This document shows positions 59,029 to 64,000 of a DNA stretch of 64,000 nt, piece by piece (position 1 is the first letter of the stretch; every line of letters starts with the position of its first letter). Source of the DNA: Bin87 sp965261195. Its GTDB lineage: Bacteria > Chloroflexota > Dehalococcoidia > Lucifugimonadales > UBA3495. The position numbers and the translations under genes were made by a program. The notes beneath the pieces were generated by a model. That model made no database searches and was not told the DNA's origin. It worked only from the letters and a program-made list of their open reading frames with translations. Location: positions 2,914,001 to 2,978,000 of the forward strand of contig OZ253455.1 of assembly GCA_965261195.1 (NCBI GenBank). Reading direction: 5' to 3'.

Positions 59029-59538
59029 TTAGCGGCTCACGTTGAAGCCGTGGTATTCATCGCCGACCAGCACGGCCACGGGACGCTTTTCCCGGGCGGC
59101 TTCGGCGAAGGCGACGGAAATCCGGTCGGCGTCTTCGTCGGATTCCACCAGATAATAGTTGATGTTGAAGGCGTGCAGGAACCGCTCCGTGTAAAAGGCG
59201 GCGGTATCGGTAATGACGCCGTGGCGCGTCCAGCCGCGATAGCCCACCATCATTACGACCGGCGTGTTCATGCCCAGGCCCCACCCGCGCAGCGAGTCGC
59301 CCGACTCCATCATGCCGGTGTTCTGGATGAGGATGACCGGCTTCTTGCCGCCGGCGGCGAGTCCGGCCGCGGTGGAGAACGCATGACCCTCGCGGCTCAC
59401 GGGCACCAGGTCCAGCGTGGGTTCTTCGTCCATCAGTACGTACAGGAAGTTGGTCTCGCTGTCGGGCAGCCAGACTACGTGGGTGGCGCCGTTCTTTTTC
59501 AACTCTTCAAGCACGCGGGCAGGTCTCAATTCGGCCAT
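59029..59538 (-). CDS. TPP-dependent decarboxylase, N-terminal (alpha) subunit, ComD-like
   Basis: A 169-residue protein matching the PYR half of the same decarboxylase. LKKNGATHVVWLPDSETNFL is followed by LVPVSREGHAFSTAAGLAAG with the conserved Glu, then IQNTGMMESGDSLRGWGLGM. It is ComD-like in size and pattern. GGAGG is well placed before the ATG at 59538. It is the first gene of a two-gene unit with the beta subunit. Split subunits are the rule for archaeal ComDE and occur in some bacteria. Confidence 0.8.
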   Translation of the reverse strand: MAELRPARVLEELKKNGATHVVWLPDSETNFLYVLMDEEPTLDLVPVSREGHAFSTAAGLAAGGKKPVILIQNTGMMESGDSLRGWGLGMNTPVVMMVGYRGWTRHGVITDTAAFYTERFLHAFNINYYLVESDEDADRISVAFAEAAREKRPVAVLVGDEYHGFNVSR

Positions 59539-59576
59539 GTTGGGTATCCTCCGGTGGAAATTGGCTGGGACTATTG

Positions 59577-59604
59577 GCATGGATGCACAGGATAAACAGG
59601 ATGG
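59577..59604. repeat. Half-copy of the GCATGGATG dispersed repeat
   Basis: GCATGGATGCACAGGATAAA followed by CAGGATGG in the divergent region between the decarboxylase and FIST genes. Confidence 0.75.
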
Positions 59605-59663
59605 AGCACAGTGGCAAGAGATATACCCGGAGGGCCGGGCGGGCGTCAACCGGGACCACGCCC

Positions 59664-59672
59664 TATGCTATA
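59664..59672 (+). promoter_or_regulatory. Extended -10 promoter for the FIST gene
   Basis: TGCTATACT fits TGnTATAAT with one mismatch, 50 bp before the ATG at 59723. Confidence 0.52.
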
Positions 59673-59722
59673 CTCACGCTCAATCCAACCACGCTTGGTT
59701 TCGCGGCGATGAGGTGTTGATT

Positions 59723-60913
59723 ATGCAGTGGGCATCTGCGCTTTCACAACAAACCACCCTGCGGCAGGCGCTCGAAGAATGCGCTGCCTCGATACGTGCG
59801 TCAATGGGGGACACCGCCGCCGACCTTGCGGTCGTGTTCGCGTCGTCCGAGTACGCTTCGGATTATGCCGAACTGCCGGCGATGGTCGCCGAAATGCTGG
59901 GGCCGCAGGCTCTGCTGCTCGGCTGCACCGGCGGGGGCATCATCGGCGGAGGCACGGAGATTGAGCAGGAGCCGGCGGTGTCCGTAACGGCGGCCAGCCT
60001 GCCCGGCGTAAACGTCAAACCGATCCGTCTGGAGGGCGACGCGCTGCCCGATATGGATGCCCCGCCCGACCGTTGGCACGAGGCGTTGGGGGTGGATCCA
60101 TCAGACGAGCCTCAGTTTGTGCTGTTGGCCGACCCCATGTCGTTCCCGGCACAAAACCTGCTGCTGGGTATGGACTACGCCTTCCCCAGCGCCGCCAAAA
60201 TCGGTGGCTTGGCCAGCGCCGGACCGGGTGCGCGGCAAAATGGGCTGTTCCTCGGTCGGGATTATCACGACTCGGGAGCCGTAGGGGTGGCGTTGTCCGG
60301 CAATATCATTGTTGAGACTGTGGTTGCCCAGGGCTGCCGACCCATCGGCGCCCCGATGCGCATCACCAAGAGCGACCGCAACTTCCTGGTTGAGCTGGAT
60401 GGCCAGCAGCCGTTCAACGTGTTGCGCAGCATCTTTCAGGACTCTGGTCAGCGCGACCGCGAGCTGATGCAAAACTCCCTGTTCCTGGGCGTGGTGATGG
60501 ATGCCCTCATCGACGAACCGCAGCAGGGCGATTTCCTGATCCGCAACGTGATGGGTATGGACCAGCGCAGCGGTGTGCTGGCCATCGGCGAGATGCTGAA
60601 AGAAGGTCAGTTGGTGCAGTTCCACCTGCGTGACGCCGAAACCTCTGCCGACGACCTGACCGCAGTGCTGGAGCGCTACGCCATCGACAACCGGGAAAAC
60701 CCAGCCCACGGCGCACTGCTGTTTTCCTGTCTGGGTCGTGGCAAATATCTGTATGGCAAGTCCAACCATGATACCGAGGTGTTCCAGGAGAAGGTTGGTG
60801 CGACGGTTCCCCTGGGCGGTTTCTTCTGCAACGGGGAAATTGGCCCCGTCAGTGGCACCACGTTCCTGCACGGCTACACCAGCAGCTTCGGTATCTTCCG
60901 CCCGCGCGTATAA
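59723..60913 (+). CDS. FIST-domain protein (FIST N plus FIST C)
   Basis: A 396-residue protein with the FIST N segment (LLLGCTGGGIIGGGTEIEQE) and FIST C features. SAAKIGGLASAG is followed by GVALSGNIIVETVVAQGCRP, and further on come ALLFSCLGRGKYLYG and VPLGGFFCNGEIGPVSG. FIST domains are predicted small-ligand sensors, often for amino acids, and are found alone or fused to signalling outputs; here no output domain is present. GAGGTG precedes the ATG at 59723. The next gene also has a ligand-binding fold, which may point to a shared sensing task. Confidence 0.88.
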   Translation: MQWASALSQQTTLRQALEECAASIRASMGDTAADLAVVFASSEYASDYAELPAMVAEMLGPQALLLGCTGGGIIGGGTEIEQEPAVSVTAASLPGVNVKPIRLEGDALPDMDAPPDRWHEALGVDPSDEPQFVLLADPMSFPAQNLLLGMDYAFPSAAKIGGLASAGPGARQNGLFLGRDYHDSGAVGVALSGNIIVETVVAQGCRPIGAPMRITKSDRNFLVELDGQQPFNVLRSIFQDSGQRDRELMQNSLFLGVVMDALIDEPQQGDFLIRNVMGMDQRSGVLAIGEMLKEGQLVQFHLRDAETSADDLTAVLERYAIDNRENPAHGALLFSCLGRGKYLYGKSNHDTEVFQEKVGATVPLGGFFCNGEIGPVSGTTFLHGYTSSFGIFRPRV

Positions 60914-61022
60914 CTTCTGCCAACCAATCACCTATCCTTTGCCGGAAGGACGCTCTGGCGCCGGAAAGACGATCAGGCGAGGCCGCGAGCTTCCCAGCCC
61001 TTTGATGGGGATGGGCTAGGCG

Positions 61023-62195
61023 ATGGTAAATCCGCACCGCATGACAACCCTATCCACAATCAAAGTTGGAATCCCGGTCTCTCTTACCGGTCAGTTTGCG
61101 ACCCAGGGACGGCAGGCGTTGGCCGGACTGCAGGCTTGGGTGGGCCGCGTGAACACTGCCGGCGGACTGTTGGTGGGAGGGCGGCAACATCCAGTTTCCC
61201 TCACCCACCTGGATGACGGAAGTATGGCCGACGGAGCCCGCCGAGCCACCGAGCAGCTGATCAACGTTGACGGTGTTGACCTGCTTTTTGGCCCGTATTC
61301 AGCCGGGCTGACCACCGCCGCCGCTGAGGTCGCCGAATCTCAGGGTCGGCTGCTGTGGAATCACGGCGGCGCCGGTGACGCCGTATATGCCCGCGGGTAT
61401 CGCAACGTCATTGCCGTCCTTACCCCCGCCGATCGCTACCTGAGCGACGCGCCAGCGTTGGTACGCCAGGCCGACCCAAGCGGAGGCACGATGGTTATCG
61501 TCCGGATTGATACCGGCGCCTTCGCCAGGATGGTTGCTCGCGGGGTGGAAACGGCCGCTCGTGATCTCGGGTTCACCATAGCCCTGGAATTACGGTACCG
61601 TCCTACGCAATTCCAGTTTGCCGAAATCGCTCGGGCGATTGCCGAAAAAGAACCGGATCTGGTCGTCGGGGTGGGCCGCATCCGCCACGACATCGCGCTG
61701 GCGCGGGCGTTGGCGAACCTGCCGTCCGGGTCGCGCGTGGGGCTGGCGGCGGTGGTGGCAACTCCCATCGCCCAATTCGCCGACGCATTGGGCCCTGACG
61801 CCGACCGGTTCATTGGCCCCAGCCAGTGGGAGCCGCAGTCGAGCATAGCCGCGCCGGATTTTGGGCCCGGCGCAATGGAAGCGTTGGCAATACTGCAAGG
61901 CGCCGCCGCTGGCGCCGGCTTGCCCGTTGACTACCCGATGGCGCAGGCCTTTGCTGCCGGCCTGGTCGCCGAACGATGCGTCATTGAAGCCGGCACCCTG
62001 GACGATAGCGCCGTTCGAGATTCGGCAGGCATCCTGGACTTCACCACCTTTTACGGGCGCTTTCGCCTCGACGAAACGGGCCGTCAGGTGGGCCGCTCCG
62101 TCGCCCTGGTGCAGCGGCAGCACGGGGAAAAAGTGGTGGTCTGGCCTCCCGAATCAGCCGACGGCAAGTTGCAGTATCCCTACTCCCCAACATGA
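61023..62195 (+). CDS. Periplasmic-binding-protein-type (Peripla_BP_6/Leu-Ile-Val-like) protein lacking a signal peptide
   Basis: A 390-residue protein of the branched-chain amino-acid binding fold. IKVGIPVSLTGQFATQGRQA is followed by VNTAGGLLVGGRQHPVSLTH, then GVDLLFGPYSAGLTTAAAEV. There is no signal peptide or lipobox, unlike true importers, so it may work in the cytoplasm as a ligand sensor (as AmiC does) or be a shortened importer component. No permease or ATPase genes follow. The ATG at 61023 is one option, 61041 another; neither has a strong ribosome site. Confidence 0.8.
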   Translation: MVNPHRMTTLSTIKVGIPVSLTGQFATQGRQALAGLQAWVGRVNTAGGLLVGGRQHPVSLTHLDDGSMADGARRATEQLINVDGVDLLFGPYSAGLTTAAAEVAESQGRLLWNHGGAGDAVYARGYRNVIAVLTPADRYLSDAPALVRQADPSGGTMVIVRIDTGAFARMVARGVETAARDLGFTIALELRYRPTQFQFAEIARAIAEKEPDLVVGVGRIRHDIALARALANLPSGSRVGLAAVVATPIAQFADALGPDADRFIGPSQWEPQSSIAAPDFGPGAMEALAILQGAAAGAGLPVDYPMAQAFAAGLVAERCVIEAGTLDDSAVRDSAGILDFTTFYGRFRLDETGRQVGRSVALVQRQHGEKVVVWPPESADGKLQYPYSPT

Positions 62196-62211
62196 AAACC
62201 AACATAAAAAG

Positions 62212-62249
62212 CCCTCTCCCATCAAGGGAGAGGGCTGGGGTGGGGGTGA
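62212..62249. repeat. Dispersed CCCTCTCCC/GGGAGAGGG palindromic element
   Basis: CCCTCTCCCATCAAGGGAGA followed by GGGCTGGGGTGGGGGTGA, a single copy of the family clustered at 57591-57713. It lies just after the binding-protein gene and may act as a bidirectional terminator-like hairpin. Confidence 0.8.
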
Positions 62250-62373
62250 CAAATCTGGCGTCGACTATTCGCCCACGGCTCTGTAGATCCACCGTGTTGT
62301 GCGGAACTCCGAGGCCGAGTTGAACCGGCGAAGATCCTAACCGTCGTCTGTACTCTGTACGATGTAGCAGTGT

Positions 62374-62781
62374 TCAGAAAGCCACTTTCTTGATGGCCTG
62401 CGAGCGCAGCTTTGACCCTACTACATTCTCGATCAATTTCTGTTCAATCCTCGCAATGCTGTCCTTCGATCCCACGTTAACACCGCAGGATAGAGAGAGC
62501 AAAAGTAGGAAATGTTTCCTCCGAGGCTGATCGATAGACGCAATCAGCCTCTCCGCAGCTTCACGCGACTCTGCGTCGTTGAGCTTTTGAGCGATGTCTG
62601 CGACGGCTTGATCCAAGCAGCCATCCTCTGTAGGTTTCTTTTTAGATTCCCGTTGGTTTTCGACGAGGCGAAGCCTAGCCTTTCCTGCAATGAGAAGGTC
62701 AAATTCACGGTCGTTCATTGAGTTCATAGCGTCCGCGAAAGCAACCAGCAGACTGGCTATGGTCTGCTTCGATTCACACAT
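62374..62781 (-). CDS. Unknown protein paired with ParA
   Basis: A 135-residue protein, unknown to me. The N-terminus (LLVAFADAMNSMNDREFDLL) is amphipathic and is followed by a charged region with KPTEDGCLDQAVADIAQKLN. The rest is helical and fairly basic (KLRSQAIKKVAF). It starts 12 bp after the ParA stop on the same strand and shares its low GC content. It could be the partner of the ParA (a small ParB- or adaptor-like protein), but it has no recognisable HTH. Confidence 0.55.
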   Translation of the reverse strand: MCESKQTIASLLVAFADAMNSMNDREFDLLIAGKARLRLVENQRESKKKPTEDGCLDQAVADIAQKLNDAESREAAERLIASIDQPRRKHFLLLLSLSCGVNVGSKDSIARIEQKLIENVVGSKLRSQAIKKVAF

Positions 62782-62793
62782 GAGTGTACCTCT

Positions 62794-63693
62794 TCAAACT
62801 CTTCTGAGAAATTCTGTAGTTAGTCGCTCTAGTTCATTCCGGTTAACAGAACGGTCGCCTAGCACGACAGGAACACCATATTCGGGAGCGCTCCCAAATG
62901 TAGTGTCGTTACGACGAATGTACGTATCAAATACAGGCAAACCAGTTTGTCTGATCCTATTGATGAATTGTTGCTGTGCATTAATAGGACTGTTTGCGTA
63001 TATCCGCACCATAGTGGGGATCACACCCATTATTGATGGATATATTTTGTCAAATGATGGGGAATTGCTCTCTGCAGCGTAGCCGTTGAAGTCTTTGACT
63101 AGCTCTCCAATATGACGTTGTAACTCTTCAATACCCAAGGTTGACAAGAAATCGGGAATTGCCGGTACCAAAATACGATCGCTGGCAACGATCGCTGTTT
63201 TGGTAACGATGTTAAAATTTGGAGGGCAATCGATTATTACATAATCATATTTGTCGGTGATCGCAATAGATTCCAAACCATAGTGCAACCTTGAGTGTAA
63301 TCGCAGAAAATTAGTCCGAGTTTGGCGCATAGATCCACCGCTGAGCCGTGCGGCCAATTCTAAATCTATATTGATCAGTGACAAGTGCGAGCAAATCAAA
63401 TCCACGCAACCATTGAGGTTATTGCTGACTCGTGGCGTCAAAATGAGGGAAGCCAGCTCAAGGTTCTGATCCTGATCAATGTAGGCATCGTACCAGTTGC
63501 GAATTGTCGTGTTTGCAGCATAATGCTCCTCCCAAACGTCTACGCTCAGGAGCGAGAAGGTAAGGCTGGCTTGAGGGTCAAGATCGATAAGCAGAATGTT
63601 CTGCCCCCGAAATGCGAGCTCGGCGGCTATATTGGCAACAACAGTTGTCTTGCCTACGCCGCCTTTGTAGTTAATCACGGCGACGGTTTTCAT
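62794..63693 (-). CDS. ParA/Soj-family ATPase
   Basis: A 299-residue deviant-Walker ATPase: VINYKGGVGKTTVVANIAAE (KGGVGKTT), LLIDLDPQASLTFSLLS, YDYVIIDCPPNFNIVTKTAI and IMGVIPTMV. ParA proteins position DNA or other cargo on the nucleoid. The GC content is much lower than that of the rest of the window, so it was probably acquired, possibly from a plasmid or integrated element. It forms a two-gene unit with the 135-residue protein. The middle insertion (RVSNNLNGCVDLICSHLSLI) is normal for the Soj type. Confidence 0.88.
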   Translation of the reverse strand: MKTVAVINYKGGVGKTTVVANIAAELAFRGQNILLIDLDPQASLTFSLLSVDVWEEHYAANTTIRNWYDAYIDQDQNLELASLILTPRVSNNLNGCVDLICSHLSLINIDLELAARLSGGSMRQTRTNFLRLHSRLHYGLESIAITDKYDYVIIDCPPNFNIVTKTAIVASDRILVPAIPDFLSTLGIEELQRHIGELVKDFNGYAAESNSPSFDKIYPSIMGVIPTMVRIYANSPINAQQQFINRIRQTGLPVFDTYIRRNDTTFGSAPEYGVPVVLGDRSVNRNELERLTTEFLRRV

Positions 63694-63790
63694 GAAGAAG
63701 TCTCCATAGCACAGGATTTAAGCTCTTGCGCCAGCGCAAGCCATCACAGGGCGCTGGCGCGTTTCTATTCTAGTGTTCCCTGATCGGTGT

Positions 63791-64000
63791 TTAACCTTCC
63801 AGTTTCACGGTGTTTCGCAGTATGCCGATGCCGCTGATGTCGATTTCGCAGATGGAGCCATCGGCCATGTCGGAGGTAGTGCCCGGTGTGCCGGTGAAAA
63901 TGCAGTCGCCGGCTTCCAGGGTCACGTACCTGGTGATGAACTCGATCATCGTTGGCACGTCAAAGATGAGGTGCGCCGTGGTCTCGTTCTGCTCCTCGTT
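63791..64000 (-). CDS. Fumarylacetoacetate hydrolase family protein (C-terminal 69 residues, partial)
   Basis: On the minus strand the frame is open to the right edge. It reads HLIFDVPTMIEFITRYVTLE, then GDCIFTGTPGTTSDMADGSI, then a GIGILRNTVKLEG end with TAA at 63791-63793. The GTPG loop and the IxGIGxLRNxV tail are the hallmark of FAH-family enzymes (acylpyruvate hydrolases, 2-oxo-hept-3-ene-1,7-dioate hydratase and similar). The catalytic N-terminal part is outside the window. Confidence 0.85.
   Translation of the reverse strand, partial: NEEQNETTAHLIFDVPTMIEFITRYVTLEAGDCIFTGTPGTTSDMADGSICEIDISGIGILRNTVKLEG

Noticed and set aside
1..64000. rRNA, tRNA, CRISPR arrays and riboswitches
   Set aside because: Nothing with the characteristic conserved stretches was recognised by eye; a covariance-model search could still find a small RNA.

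Overview
This window reads as a stretch of chromosome from an uncultured, GC-rich, free-living aerobic bacterium. The gene repertoire best fits a marine or sponge-associated Chloroflexota of the SAR202/Dehalococcoidia type. That placement is inferred from gene content only: type III CoA-transferases, luciferase-like flavin enzymes, short-chain dehydrogenases, an HpaB-type monooxygenase, a stand-alone molybdenum hydroxylase and Uma2 nucleases. No rRNA or tRNA gene was seen to confirm it. Genes are dense, and many starts carry a GGAGG-type ribosome binding site. Several promoters have an extended -10 box (TGnTATAMT-like).

Layout. 0-10 kb (minus strand): malate synthase (runs off the left edge), a divergent PEP-carboxykinase-like protein, and two CaiB/BaiF CoA-transferases flanking a five-copy tandem array of Uma2-family nuclease genes. 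10-16.5 kb: a GH105-like hydrolase, an ATPase plus TOPRIM-like two-gene module that looks like a defence cassette, an MFS transporter and an SDR. 16.5-20.8 kb: a lower-GC island (LicD, PLP enzyme, LicC/PntC-type cytidylyltransferase, methyltransferase) that splits an HD-domain oxygenase-like gene. 21-32 kb: housekeeping and catabolic genes (SDR, flavin oxidoreductase, APH-type kinase, secreted metalloprotease, peptidyl-tRNA hydrolase, aldehyde-oxidase-type large subunit, NUDIX).

32-41 kb: a peptide/nickel-type ABC importer without an ATPase gene, a PQQ-like beta-propeller protein, trans-aconitate methyltransferase, a sugar epimerase-like SDR and a large coiled-coil protein of unknown function. 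41-51 kb is accessory in character: a VapC toxin with an unusual partner, a fused double alpha/beta-hydrolase, a protein with thirteen 21-bp heptad repeats, small membrane proteins, a complete 807-bp IS5-family insertion sequence, a GIY-YIG protein and a hicBA pair. 51-62 kb: MOSC protein, HpaB-family monooxygenase, double-ACT protein, histidine decarboxylase, hydrolase, a HEPN-TPR protein, a split TPP decarboxylase, a FIST sensor protein and a soluble periplasmic-binding-fold protein. 62-64 kb: a low-GC ParA pair and the 3' end of a fumarylacetoacetate-hydrolase family gene.

The most promising candidates for something new are the island at 16.6-20.8 kb, which could encode a self-contained route from an amino-acid phosphate to a LicD-transferred, possibly N-methylated phospho-amino-alcohol decoration; the ATPase/TOPRIM pair at 12.2-14.2 kb; the mosaic Uma2 array; and the HEPN-TPR protein. 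Two dispersed palindromic repeat families occupy many of the intergenic gaps.
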